DNA of 64,000 bases from Mermis nigrescens (taxonomy: Eukaryota > Nematoda > Enoplea > Mermithida > Mermithidae), in NCBI GenBank assembly GCA_036768485.1, contig JAVLUZ010000768.1, forward strand, positions 1,367,770 through 1,431,769. The letters run 5' to 3'. Positions 24,201 through 32,732 of the stretch are shown piece after piece (within the stretch, counting starts at the first letter, position 1; each line of letters starts with the position of its first letter). The position numbers and the translations under genes were made by a program. The notes below the pieces were generated by a model. The model saw nothing but the letters and a program-made list of their open reading frames with translations. It was not told the origin of the DNA and ran no database searches.

Positions 24201-27077
24201 TTCCCGAAATTCCTGTTTCTCTGACCATGCCGATTCTCCGACCGTCCTGATTCTCCGATCAATTGTATACAACGTCATTTTTTTAACACTGAAAATTCCC
24301 AATTCTCCGACCGTTCCGTTTCCCCATCCGTCCCTATTGTCCGACCGTCCCAATTCTTCGTTCATACTAAAGATTGTCGAAAGTGAGAAAGATGGAATTT
24401 TTGGAAATGCATTCGTTTGCACGACACGTAGTACGAGCGAGCAAGATGTGCGATGTAGATATGAATTCACTTAACTAGCGTACCGAATACGACGAAATTT
24501 TGCTCCGACTTACACAAATAGAAACAAAAAAAATGGAAAATGCAAATTAGATGTTACATTCAAACATTTTTGGCGTCGGTTTCCCGAAGTAAAATATGAT
24601 TATAACTAGTGGCGGAGCCAGGAGTTTCCTAAGGGGTGCACGTCAGTCGAGTTCGATCAATAATCCTCAGGTCAATATACTTGGACCACCTAACGGCTGA
24701 CCACATGTTCGTTTATAGTCACCAGCTCGGACTGAGCTGTCTTGCGGATTGTGCAGCTGTATATTATTTTATCGCGCGCACACGCATTAATAAAACCGGT
24801 GCTATTGGGCGAACCCAATAGCCTTTATCAGCGCTGACTCCTCACTCAGCAGTTTTTACGTGCTAAGCTCGGACTGGTTCCCTCCAGATTTTATGTCCCT
24901 TCAATATATGCATTGAATTCCAGTTGTTCTAACGTGCGCATCAGGTGTCAATAGATTACTGTAGTATCGTATGGTCTTCCTACGCGACAGAGTTGTTACA
25001 AGCCTGAACTACATAGGTAGGGAGAGAATTTTAGTTAGGCTCTAGGCGCGTATCGAAATTCGACATAGTTTTTGATTTTTTTACAATAAGATTACAAAAA
25101 ATTAAGCTTTTTATTATGTAACACTAGATTCTTTAGAACAGATCCTAACGTCTACGCTTCAAGTATACAAATGAGCAGGTATCACAATAATTTATACATT
25201 AAATAAGCCCTACCTAATTATTTCTACCTACTCATTAAATCAAATTGATAGATCAAGATCGCCTTCATGCTAGAGTTCTGCGGTTGATTGGCGTAAGTGG
25301 TAAGTGCCACCTGTCACATTTGAATATGCAGTCGGAGAATCAGGACATAATCGTGTAAGATACTATGCTTTCTGTCGCGTGTGTTGCGAAAAAGTTGCGA
25401 TGTTTGCTGAAAAAAGTAGCAGATAATATCTAAATAATTTTTTCACAAACCTTAGTCTTAGGATTGACTAGTTGAATAGCCCTTCAAATATCACAAGTAA
25501 AAGATATTCATTGCAGAAGTACACAAAAAAGGCAGTTTTTATATAGCGAAGCGACTTTTCTGATAGATCTAGAAAAATTTTCGCGGTTTCGTATTCGACG
25601 CTTTGATTGCCTTAAAACGCAGGTGCAATAATATAAATTGGATACATCTGTCAACAACACCACTGAGTTCGCTTTTTCGAGATAGCGGAGCCATTGTTGG
25701 ACTGGCATTGGCCAGATATTTCGAACCGGATATCGTTGGAAATGTTTTGATTCACAGGTCAGAATTTTATCAAGTAGTGTTTGAAGGAAATTTTAATGAA
25801 TTGATTTTTCTTCAATATTAACGTGTTTTGCAATTGTTTTTATTTTTAAATTTCATATCACTGTTGTGTTTTCAAAAATTAAGGTATTGTAACAAAAACT
25901 TTGCACCTTTATTCTATCACACACAGAGCGTAATATCACAAGTTGCTCACCAGCTACTGTCATCCGCAGACGGGTGTGGGGAATCAACCCTTAGAATTAA
26001 AAAAAACCCGAAACCATCCATAACCGGCTTTTAAAAATTTTTATTGTCTTATCGCAATTAATTGTAAATGAATAAAATGGAAATCGGCAAAAAACGTCAA
26101 AAAACAGTGTGGCTTTTTACCCTAGCATGATTGTTTTTTACGCTCTTTCAATCGTAAAAAAATTTTTCCTGATTCCCTAAACGTATTTTCAGTTCTCACC
26201 CCCAAAATTGTCGAACTTGGGTACTCAAGCACGAAGCCGCCTTGCTTATAATGCAGCATTAAGAAGTGGATTTTCGGTTAAAATGTGGAGGTCGTTTATT
26301 CCCATTCTCTCCTAAAAATGATTCGGGATTCAGCAACCGAACTTTATCGAGCCATAACATATCTGCTTGATAGGATTAAGAATTAAACCAATGTGCTGGC
26401 ACCCACTTACCCGTATCGTCAGCAACTATTATACAGGTACAAACCATCAGCCAAATTCTGGGGGTCTGGAGCGTAAAGCCGGCTAAAATCCTAAAAAACA
26501 TGCCAAAAGTTAAATTCTGGGGTCTATACATATTTGGGAGGTCTGTCGGATTGTTTAGGGTCTAAATCCCCTCCTCCGCCTATATATAGTATGCATACAT
26601 GGGCAGTAAGAAATTGGAGGAGGTTAGGTGAAATCGCCATAAATCGCCAAAATGTCACTTAAAATAGTATTCTATGGTCTACAGTAATCTGTTGGGATTT
26701 TTCAACTTCTGGAGGGGCTGCGATCCCCAAATCCTTCCACGCCAACGCGGGACGATACAACCCCAAAAATTTTTAGGAACTTGCATTTTATGGGCTCCTT
26801 TCTTTGTAGGGACGGACGTGAAATCGTCACGGCAGTTATATCATTCGTTTGCGTACAAATTTGCGCCTGCTTGCCAATAATCACCCACGAATTGTACCTG
26901 TATTACACGTGTATTTTCCTGAAATACACGCTCATCTCATTCGTGGCCATAGCCCTCGTGCCGAAAATCGTCAAAATCAGCATGAATTTGAAAGAATTTC
27001 CGATCACGCAGGAGAGCAAGATTAAAGAAATTATTGAATTGACCAAACGTCGACGAAAATACACGACGGAATTTTGA
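11996..27077 (+). CDS. G6PC: Glucose-6-phosphatase, seven coding exons (spliced model)
   Basis: Predicted endoplasmic-reticulum membrane enzyme that hydrolyses glucose 6-phosphate to glucose, the last step of gluconeogenesis and glycogen breakdown. Exons: 11996-12228, 17571-17674, 19569-19662, 20820-20938, 22153-22318, 25623-25757, 26810-27077. All phases agree and the sum is 1119 bp, or 372 residues plus stop; vertebrate enzymes are about 357. The phosphatase signature is complete: K77-x6-R84-P85 in KWFLHGERP, P115-S-G-H118 in GSPSGHAM, and S165-R166-x5-H172 in SRLFIAAHFPHQ. Also conserved are QYPLTCETGPG, GVDPNWS and STTPLSSLFRDSG. Several hydrophobic membrane segments are evident. A TCTTAG directly before the ATG suggests a 5' UTR intron. 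The C-terminus (KRRRKYTTEF) lacks the dilysine KKXX retrieval signal of the vertebrate protein. All introns except the fourth are transposon-loaded. Family assignment is secure; expression is inferred. Confidence 0.93.
12362..14110 (-). repeat. Satellite tail and terminal box of composite element G2 (intron 1)
   Basis: Reverse-orientation copy of the 2330-4862 array. It starts with the box GTTAACGCGTACCTATAATA and 'ggtacccgtaacacctgtgc', followed by imperfect units with GTAAAGTTTACAC-type hairpins, 'ggcgcgtttgtttacac' (13558-13574) and 'ccagagcgttgcaaaatg'. It runs directly into fold-back F2. Confidence 0.65.
14393..15736 (+). mobile_element. Tc1/mariner-superfamily transposon, degenerate
   Basis: Terminal inverted repeats TACCGGGTGGTGCATAAC (left) and GTTATGCTCCACCCGGTA (right) bound 1.34 kb, the usual size of the superfamily, with TA at both junctions. 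The inside is a broken transposase. The insertion site lies inside one arm of fold-back F2; the interrupted arm phrase 'ctacctatg | tatgcctaa' resumes after it, so it is younger than F2. Confidence 0.88.
14620..15510 (+). pseudogene. Tc1/mariner transposase remnant
   Basis: DDE transposase of the IS630-Tc1-mariner superfamily, recognisable in pieces across frames. An N-terminal region reads CKDADEYFTEFGEGRP. A mid part has FQNDRLW (the QNDRxW box). The second acidic motif region reads YDKAPCMSANATQQL, and the last reads PDLNAAENIGSIIKDEVE (the SPDLNPIEN-type box with its Glu). Several frameshifts and stops separate these blocks, so no functional enzyme can be made. An intact relative elsewhere in the genome would be needed for mobility. 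Confidence 0.8.
16737..16816 (+). other. tRNA-like segment (pseudo-tRNA or SINE head)
   Basis: It contains an A-box-like AAGTGGTCAAGCG and a B-box-like GAGTTCGATTCCG, in which CGGA/TCCG can pair around a TTCGAT loop. A complete cloverleaf with a clear anticodon stem could not be drawn, so a decayed tRNA or tRNA-derived SINE is more likely than a functional tRNA. It lies in glucose-6-phosphatase intron 1. Confidence 0.35.
17571..17674 (+). CDS. G6PC: Glucose-6-phosphatase exon 2
   Basis: Acceptor TTTGTTCAG, donor CCTG|GTAAGC. It encodes FLHGERPYWWVHECENN and QYPLTCETGP, including Arg84 of the phosphatase signature. Entry phase is 2 and exit phase is 1. Confidence 0.95.
18061..18481 (+). mobile_element. 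hAT-like MITE family E, copy E1a
   Basis: It starts CAGTGTTTTTTTGTAC and ends ...AAAAAAACCGTG. The flanking 8-mers are ctgtctcc (18053-18060) and atgtctcc (18482-18489), a 7/8 match. The interior has repeated TTTGTACATGTACAAAG palindromes. CAGTG-type ends plus 8-bp duplications fit hAT elements. Confidence 0.8.
18773..19202 (-). mobile_element. hAT-like MITE family E, copy E1b
   Basis: Inverted relative of E1a: it starts CACGGTTTTTTTGTATTC and ends ...AAAAAACACTG. It has perfect 8-bp duplications gtgtcaag at 18765-18772 and 19203-19210. Shared inner phrases include 'taccatatta' and 'gctaaaatacat'. Confidence 0.88.
19569..19662 (+). CDS. G6PC: Glucose-6-phosphatase exon 3, with a GC donor
   Basis: Acceptor CTATGACAG. 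It encodes SPSGHAMLTAAVWYIILWF and KFSKSR, with His118, the predicted proton-donor/nucleophile region histidine. No GT donor gives a compatible phase before the in-frame stop. CCG|GCAAGA at 19663 does: it joins CG to A of exon 4 as Arg144, matching the arginine at the vertebrate junction. So a GC-AG intron is inferred. Confidence 0.85.
20204..20390 (+). repeat. Repeat family C copy C2 (intron 3)
   Basis: It starts near CTACACATGGGCGTATGG. It has 'gggggttacaccctccagaa', then 'ttactgtagacccaagaatt' and 'gacccccagaattt', closely matching 44936-45098. The right end is eroded. Confidence 0.55.
20820..20938 (+). CDS. G6PC: Glucose-6-phosphatase exon 4
   Basis: Acceptor CTATTTGCAG, donor TCTG|GTAGAA. 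It encodes TNLVSSIWFLYLTLF and VSRLFIAAHFPHQVIAGG. Ser165, Arg166 and His172 form the third phosphatase motif (SRx5H). Confidence 0.93.
21319..21552 (+). mobile_element. MITE family A, copy A2 (intron 4)
   Basis: CACACGTGGGC... to ...TGCCTACCTATG, flanked by gtcagaag (21311-21318) and gtcaggag (21553-21560), a 7/8 match. Confidence 0.85.
22153..22318 (+). CDS. G6PC: Glucose-6-phosphatase exon 5
   Basis: Acceptor CCTATGAATAG, donor AAATG|GTGCAA. It encodes LAVGWFFTKIP, then hydrophobic MALFAVFAYTCLLVFGVDP, and ends HAQKW with Trp split. The length matches the corresponding vertebrate stretch without gaps. Vertebrates have no intron at the Trp-Cys position that follows. Confidence 0.92.
22414..23433. 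mobile_element. Merlin DNA transposon, internally broken (intron 5)
   Basis: A 1020-bp element with inverted repeats of about 210 bp (22414-22625 and 23222-23433). Outer ends are GGGAGGGGGCACGCCGCTCG and ...GCGGCTTGCCCCCCCCAAA. It has perfect 8-bp target duplications TGCATTTC at 22406-22413 and 23434-23441. The middle holds an ISXO2/IS1595-type transposase remnant, the enzyme type of Merlin elements. Length, duplication size and enzyme agree. Confidence 0.88.
22711..23030 (+). pseudogene. Merlin (IS1595/ISXO2-like) transposase remnant
   Basis: It reads VRQVITENVEPGSMIKTDCW then RGYN, the 'PGStI.tD.w.gYn' block with a catalytic Asp. After a stop come THDEVTHSMNFVNQ (the 'HLTVNHS.nFvdp' block) and RVEAQWSKAKRDLRQRVG (the 'nrIE..W...K' block). 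The usual Asn-Arg-Ile-Glu is degraded here (TQNIRVEAQW). In-frame stops follow YNLA and KLSG. It cannot encode an active enzyme. Confidence 0.8.
23696..23942 (+). mobile_element. MITE family A, copy A3 (intron 5)
   Basis: CACACCTGGGCGTGG to TGCCCACGTATG, 247 bp. Flanks are gtttcaag (23688-23695) and ttttcaag (23943-23950), a 7/8 match. Confidence 0.88.
24140..24365 (+). repeat. Minisatellite based on GATTCTCCGACCGTCC
   Basis: About ten degenerate copies of a 15-16-bp unit (for example CCAATTCTCCGACCGT, CGATTCTCCGACCGTCC), interrupted by about 60 bp near 24265-24300. The 106-codon plus and 119-codon minus open frames over it are by-products of the repeat. Confidence 0.8.
24370..25622. other. 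Remainder of glucose-6-phosphatase intron 5, nothing recognised
   Basis: No exon-like segment. Around 25285-25345 a stretch (gccacctgtcacatttgaat, gcagtcgga) resembles 168-210 (gacacctatcacattttaat, gcagtcgga), suggesting another low-copy repeat. Confidence 0.45.
25623..25757 (+). CDS. G6PC: Glucose-6-phosphatase exon 6
   Basis: Acceptor AAACGCAG, donor CACAG|GTCAGA. It encodes CNNINWIHLSTTPLSSLFRD and GAIVGLALARYF, the conserved TTPFASL-type segment. The frame stays open upstream to 25573, but the conserved protein begins exactly at the acceptor. Its first 15 bases are repeated at the start of the preceding intron. Confidence 0.94.
26595..26745 (-). repeat. CACGTGGGC-ended repeat next to glucose-6-phosphatase exon 7
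   Basis: It starts CATACATGGGCAGTAAG and ends near CCACGCCAACGCGGG, like reversed family C/A elements. A second, older C-like block with 'aaattctggggtctatacat' precedes it (26450-26590). Both lie in intron 6, within about 65 bp of the last exon's acceptor. Confidence 0.5.
26810..27077 (+). CDS. G6PC: Glucose-6-phosphatase exon 7 (last)
   Basis: Acceptor CTTTGTAG. It encodes GREIVTAVISFVCVQICACL, a second hydrophobic stretch (YTCIFLKYTLISFVAIALVP), and a basic tail ending KRRRKYTTEF then stop TGA. Confidence 0.93.
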
Positions 27078-27278
27078 AAAAATAACGAATCAAGACATAC
27101 AATTTTTTATATCGAGTAAATATATAAAAAATAATGAAATTATGATGATCGAACTATTAAATTTTTTTTGCCGTGATTCATAGTGCGACCTCAGCGTTCA
27201 TTTTTACGCGTATTCCTATTTTCCTAGCTTTTTAGCGCGTGCTTTATTTTTAGCGCTCATTGGCGTCGTATTTACTCT

Positions 27279-27284
27279 AATAAA
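27279..27284 (+). promoter_or_regulatory. Possible poly(A) signal of the glucose-6-phosphatase gene
   Basis: AATAAA about 200 bp after the stop codon. Such hexamers are common in AT-rich DNA, so this is only a candidate. Confidence 0.3.
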
Positions 27285-27551
27285 CGACGCAAACGTTCAT
27301 TTTTTCGATGCTTTTTTGTGCGCCGTTTATCGCAAATTTTCGTCTACTATCTTCTGACGTAGGGAGTGGAGATATTTAGTAATGATTAACTCTCTTCACA
27401 ACACTCTGGGACCATACTCGAATTTCAGAATTCAGCTTGCACAACCACCGAGTGTAGTGTAACTTAAAGATCAAATACGTAATCCTTTTGTCACGGTGAA
27501 CATTTCGCGCTATATTTTTGGACTACTTACCGAATTAAGACTAGTCGTGAC

Positions 27552-27836
27552 CATAGGTGCACAGCATGGTCGATCTGGGGGCGATGGGTAAGGCGGTCTG
27601 TGGGGGAGGGGGTCAAAAATTGAACTTTTTTAGGCCAAAATGACCTCAAAAAGTGGTATTAGCGCTAAAATAGTGTTAAAACTACGTTATTACACAGTTT
27701 CTGGTCAATCTGGAGCACTTTTATGGCAAAATTTTCAATTTTCATCCGTTTTGGCCTCCGTTTTGCCTCATTTTTCCCACAAAAATTTTCCATTTTTTTA
27801 TTTTTGGGGGGAATAGGAACCCCACGTGCATGTCTG
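27552..27836 (+). mobile_element. Repeat family B, best copy B3
   Basis: A 285-bp element from CATAGGTGCACAGCATGG to CCCACGTGCATGTCTG. The 8-bp flanks gtcgtgac (27544-27551) and gtcgtgat (27837-27844) match at 7/8. The interior has 'ccaaaatgacctcaaaaag' and 'gttttgcctcatttttccca'. It is non-coding. Confidence 0.85.
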
Positions 27837-27844
27837 GTCGTGAT

Positions 27845-28090
27845 CACACGTGGGCATGCGGGGGGAGGGGTTTATACACACCCCAGAAGGACAAATACCC
27901 CCTCAAAAACCAAAAACCCGCCCCCCCGGAATTCAAATTTTTAAAATTTTTTGATGCCAATGGATAGTGCTCGATGAGAAACGTTCTAAAAATGGTGTTT
28001 TTTCGCCATGCCATACCACCATTTATCAGTTCATTTTTGGATCTTCAAAAAATCATGAACCGCCAAGAATTTTGGTGCTGCCCATCTATG
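27845..28090 (+). mobile_element. MITE family A, copy A4, abutting B3
   Basis: It begins CACACGTGGGCATGCGG exactly at the end of B3's right duplication and ends GCTGCCCATCTATG. The right flank ctcatgac matches gtcgtgat at only five of eight positions, so the duplication is decayed or the two elements moved together. Confidence 0.8.
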
Positions 28091-28221
28091 CTCATGACTG
28101 GAGAAGTGGGCACAAAAAAATGATAAAAACGCGTTTTTTCGCCCACAGTTCTCAACACTTCGAATACGGTGGCTAAATAACAAGTGTGAATTTAAAAAAA
28201 AACAAAAGCGAACAAGTCCAG

Positions 28222-28360
28222 TCATAAATTCTAAAATTATCTCCGACAATAAGCTGAGAAATTGTGATTAAAGCACTAATCTGATTTATTATCGTAACCC
28301 TTAGCTTACTGTCGATGAAAATTCTTAAAATTTATGCACAAAGTTATGTGAAATATACTA
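28222..28360 (+). mobile_element. TA-inserting MITE family D, copy D1 (left end lost)
   Basis: It contains 'ctccgacaataagctga', 'ttactgtcgatgaaaattc' and ends ATGTGAAATATACTATA, matching the complete copy at 34586. The left TATAGTCTGTTTC end is missing. Confidence 0.7.
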
Positions 28361-28503
28361 TAAGAGCCTTTCACACTCTACAACCTATGACATTGAATTT
28401 GATCAAGCTTTCACACAGAATTGTTCCAAATTGTTCGGATAGAAAAATTCAAAAATCCTCCTATGATATAACGTTGCACAATAACTTTACACACTCATTG
28501 CTA

Positions 28504-28729
28504 TAGTCTGTTTCATTTAACTTAGCGGATTTCTCTTGAATTTACTTCGCATGAATCAGGCTACAAAAATGGTTTAAACCCTAGATGCAGTAATGCGGTT
28601 GGCAATAGCAAGCGTCTCACCGTAACTCGATATACTATTGAATATCACAAGAGTATACTATTGGTTTATACCACTTTTGTAGGCACTTTGAATTTTTTCT
28701 AGAACCTCATAGTTGAGTGAAACAGACTA
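28504..28729. mobile_element. TA-inserting MITE with TAGTCTGTTTCA ends (D2)
   Basis: TATAGTCTGTTTCATTTAAC at the left and GAGTGAAACAGACTA at the right. The interior is unlike D1, so it is a second subfamily sharing the same termini. Confidence 0.75.
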
Positions 28730-28801
28730 GAGCTACGTGCTGAATGAAAAGAAAAATCGAAAACACTCGCAGCGAATTTTTTTTAATATGGGGAACAGTA
28801 C

Positions 28802-29219
28802 ACATGTATAGGGCCAACCCGTAAATACTACTAGTGTTTCCCCCAGAGGGAGAAACGTTTCTCCCGGGAGAAGGGAGAAACGTTTTTCCCATCAAAATTT
28901 TCCGTGGTAGGAGGAACGTTTTTCCCGGAGAAACGTTTCTCCCATCAAAATTTCCCCCGTTGGGGGAAACGCTTCTCAGATTGTGATTACCTGCTTAACA
29001 TGGTTTCGCCGTTTCTCCCGTTTCTCCCAGGCTCCCGGTGTGGTTACCTATGCTTATCATGGTTCCGCCGTTTCTCCCGTTTCTCCCAGGCTCCGGGTGT
29101 GGTTACTTATGCTTATCATGGTCCAGGCTCCGTTCGTGGTTACCTATGCTTATCATGCTATCTATTTCTCCCTATCTTTTTCATTAGTAGGATTTACGGG
29201 TTGGGCCCATGTATACGTA
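28802..29219. repeat. Inverted-repeat element enclosing GGGAGAAACGTTTCTCCC palindromes
   Basis: The left arm ATGTATAGGGCCAACCCGTA (28804-28823) is inverted at the right (TTTACGGGTTGGGCCCATG, about 29194-29212). Between them, 28840-28980 carries several copies of the 18-bp palindrome GGGAGAAACGTTTCTCCC (first at 28848-28865), and 28981-29160 carries tandem units. Fold-back F3 begins immediately to the right. Confidence 0.7.
28981..29160 (+). repeat. ~60-bp tandem repeat, three units
   Basis: Units begin GGTTACCTATGCTTATCATG and continue with 'cgccgtttctcccgtttctc' and 'ccaggctccgg'. The third unit lacks the inner pyrimidine-rich 24 bp. A 128-codon frame crosses it but is repeat-driven. Confidence 0.85.
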
Positions 29220-30052
29220 TACTAGCAAAGAAAAATGCTCCGATGGAACAAACAAAGACTAATATACTTGCGATTGTGGATTATAAATGATGTAAAAGGA
29301 AAGAACTAGGAAAAAGCTACCTAAGTTCATGCCTAAAGTCGCAAAATCTGTCAAAAATTACGCTTCTCTAAGCAATGCAAAAAAATCGAAACATATTCTG
29401 CGGCCTGCAGACTGAAATAAACTATTGAACCAAAAAACCATTAAAAAAGCAGCGAGTTAGCTATGCAGTAGCTATAAGAAATTAGCTGGAGTAAACTAGG
29501 AGAGACTTTGCAAGCCAATTGAACGAAATGGCAAACATCGATGCATTCACGACAATCAAAGAAACTGTTGGTTTAAAGCAGTAGGAGACACATAAGCTTA
29601 CGTGAAACAAACTAAAGATACATAGGTACGCTGCCCGCAACGATTCGTTGCAATAAGCAATTGAAGCCAGGTTTGCTTGCTATAATGCCTATGATAACAA
29701 AATACAACACCTTTAAATAAATTGCAGTTAGTTTTCTATCAATCACGATATGAAGCAAGTCAGCGTTGCAACTCGCAAGCAATTTACAAAGTAAACATTT
29801 TAGATTATGTTAATACACTCTTATGTGGAGCATTTTAAATTATTTGAAGAAGTTTACACCTTTTCAGAAAGCGCAGAATATACTTCGTTTTTTCGCTTTG
29901 CATGGAGAAGTCTAATTTTTGACAGATTTTGCGACTTTAAGCATACACATAGGTAGCATTTATAAGTCCCCTCCTTTTAAATCCTTAATAATCCACAATC
30001 CTAAGTATGTCCGTCTTTTTTGTTTCATCGCAGCATTTTTCTTTGCTAGTAC
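29220..30052 (+). mobile_element. Fold-back element copy F3
   Basis: Left arm 29220-29420 (ACTAGCAAAGAAAAATGCTC, 'gcaaaaaaatcgaaacatat', 'ctgcggcctgcag') and inverted right arm about 29870-30052. The core 29480-29770 is the reverse complement of the F2 core at 16000-16220. The 30053-30240 flank is the reverse complement of 14100-14286, so the neighbouring sequence belongs to the same mobile unit. Confidence 0.78.
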
Positions 30053-30430
30053 CTTACTTTTAATTAGCATGATTTGAGTAAATCAATCAGTTAAAACATA
30101 CGGTAACATACACAATAATGACAGCAGTGCAAGAACGCGGAAGACAATATTGTTCTGAACATCAGCATTATCTTTTTTAAACAAAACAGCCTTACCTTAT
30201 TAAAAGAGATTTAAGGTTTTCAGCATAAGCTTTACAAAATTATTGGATGTAAAGAATACTTTCTCTCATATTTGTAATCCAAACGTTACATTAAACATTT
30301 TGAAAAAATTTAGGCTTTTGCAACACTCTGAAACTAAATTTAATTTTTAATGTAAACTTTGCATAACTAATGGGTATCAAGGAAACGTACAGTCAGATTC
30401 GTAATCCTGGCCTTACGGATGATATGGGAC
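30053..30430 (+). repeat. Satellite remnant attached to F3
   Basis: It contains 'tactttctctcatatttgta', 'aaaatttaggcttttgcaac' and 'aatgtaaactttgcataact', matching the satellite units of G1/G2. The terminal box is missing, so this copy is truncated. Confidence 0.55.
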
Positions 30431-31922
30431 GTTCTGGCGCCGCCGTATTGGCGCAACACTTTGTAATATTATTAATTATTTACATTCCATTTATGATTAA
30501 AGTATAATACAGATTCTGAAGGCCCATTCAATTCTCCACGTGATAGTATAAATTACTTTCAGAATATCTTTGAATTTAGTGAGTTAATCAAATGCATCTA
30601 AAAATACATTATATTTTCTACAGTTTTTCAGTAATACACAAATGAATACTTATTGAATCGAAAAGAACAATGTGCTATTTTGTAGCTTGTAGAACTTGCT
30701 TTCTGAATATATAATTTATTTTATAAATTGCTTCTAAAATTGATTTATTTAGGATAATCGTTTTGAGTTATAAGTTGCTGGCGCCTAAACGGCGGCGCAA
30801 AACGTTCGTAGACCCCTTCCGGAACACATTTGGAAAAATTCTTGTTACGCTCTGGAAGTAAAATAAATTTGTAGTGTAAACTACACACATTAACCATAAA
30901 TGAATAGTGCAATGTACGAGTATTGTGTTTAACGGTCGATTTATGACAAGCTGAATGCACGAATTCTATCCGCATATTGCGTGATCCGCTGGAAGGCGAG
31001 AATAAATTATATCGTAAGAAATTTTATTGAAAACCCTTCCTTCCTATGTAGCTACAGTGATCTCTAAATGACCTACAGTGAGTTGGGCAACATAGACTTA
31101 CTGTAGTCTCGGAAAAAGATTTGCTGAAAAAGCTATTGGATAAGTGAAACAGACTATAGATATTGCGCAAGACGAGAGTTTGTGCCTTGAGAAAAGATTG
31201 AGAAAAACTCCAAAAAAATTCACCTAAAAGGTTTTAGTTGATTCATAGTATAAATGACGTGGAATAGGTGGGAAATAATCGAAAGCAAATCTTTGATGAT
31301 ATGAAAATTACTTCATGTTTCTTACCTCACTTATTTTTTGGTCATCTATGCTCTTAACTCGCAGTCTTCTGCTTAACGGTCAGTACACATGAACCAAACG
31401 TTGCTATCTCTTCTTCTCCCAAGTGGCAGATAAATAAATTCGCTGCTTTCGTCACTTTTTCAACATAGAACATGAGGAGCGAACTAAGATTATTAAAATT
31501 GATTATTTCATATATTGAACTCCGTTCATAGAGATTCATATTTACAGTCAAAATTTTTAAATTTGCCTTATCTCTGGTACAATAGTATTCATATTGTGCA
31601 ATCGAAAATTGTTATCCATCGTTATGAAAAAATGACGAGTAATTTTTAATTGTACTCTTAGCTAAAGCAAAAATATGCCGTAAACCCAAGTCATATATAA
31701 AGCTGTGTTACGCCACACGAGCGCAAACTTTTGACAAGTCAAACAAGGGGAATTAAGAACACAGGTTTTATAAATTACAGCTCGAATTATTTATAATGCC
31801 ACCAGAATTGAATGAAAATTAATTCGTGAATTATAAAATTCTTTAAAAATTCTGTAAAAAGAATAATACTTTAAAACATGATTGGCATGCTAAGATAAAT
31901 GGCGGCAATAAAAGTTTGATTA
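30431..31922. other. No gene seen
   Basis: AT-rich intergenic sequence. A lone GTGAAACAGACTATAG at about 31145-31161 is probably a stranded family-D terminus. Short frames (30745-30975 and 31354-31551 minus) have no recognisable features. Confidence 0.45.
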
Positions 31923-32088
31923 TAGTCTGTTTCACATAAGTTTGTGCAAAAATATTAAGAATTTTTTCTGAAGTAAGCCGACGGATTACGATAATTATAT
32001 ATCAAATCTATGCTATAATCACAATCTGTCGGCTTTTTATCGGACTTAGTTTTTGAAATTTATGCCCAAACTTGTGTGAAACAGACTA
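31923..32088 (-). mobile_element. MITE family D, complete copy D3
   Basis: TATAGTCTGTTTCACATAAG on the left and TTGTGTGAAACAGACTATA on the right with TA at the junctions. The interior is the reverse complement of the 34586 copy (gtaagccgac, aattatatatcaaa). Confidence 0.85.
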
Positions 32089-32354
32089 TAAGTGAGAAGA
32101 CACGAATTGAAAGTGTGCATAAATAAAGATAAAAAGGATAGCATCAAATGTACAGAAAACGAATCATTCGGTAAATAACAAGAATATACAGGCTAATAAT
32201 GATGGGAGAGGTGATAGGAGGATGGTATATTTGTTGCTACGCAGTCATTCTATCATCTTTAGATAACGTTTTCTACATTTTTCACCGAATTAACCCTCCG
32301 CAACGAAGTTTGCACAAATATTCTCTAAGAACGTTAAATACAATAATACATAGT

Positions 32355-32450
32355 TCAGTCCCGGGCCCGCCTCTAGAAACTAGGCCTAGGCACGGACGCC
32401 TGAAGACCGGTTGGGCCCACCGGCTGCCTGGAAGTCGGGTAGAGGGTACA
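32355..32450 (+). other. Short GC-rich island
   Basis: Roughly 95 bp of GC-rich sequence (GTCCCGGGCCCGCCTC, GACCGGTTGGGCCCACCGG) within AT-rich DNA. It contains several 6-8-bp palindromes. Function unknown; it may be part of a repeat not otherwise represented here. Confidence 0.4.
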
Positions 32451-32627
32451 ATTTCACACCTCGATACACAACCCAATCTTTATAACTGATTTAGAGCTTT
32501 CAAGAGCATTGTTAGTCCATTGCCTCTTATTTTGTAGTTAAGCCCAAGCCTTGAAACGCAATTAAAAAGAATTTTTGTTAAGCCCAAATACTTAAAAGTT
32601 AATTGACTGGATAATTCAACATATATG

Positions 32628-32732
<105 letters not shown>

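Noticed and set aside
25573..25622. Upstream in-frame extension of glucose-6-phosphatase exon 6
   Set aside because: Exon 5 (22153-22318) supplies the conserved residues and joins exactly at 25623, so the extension is intron.
26781..27077. Class C GPCR transmembrane segment
   Set aside because: First impression from hydrophobic pattern; linking to the upstream exons shows it is the last exon of glucose-6-phosphatase.
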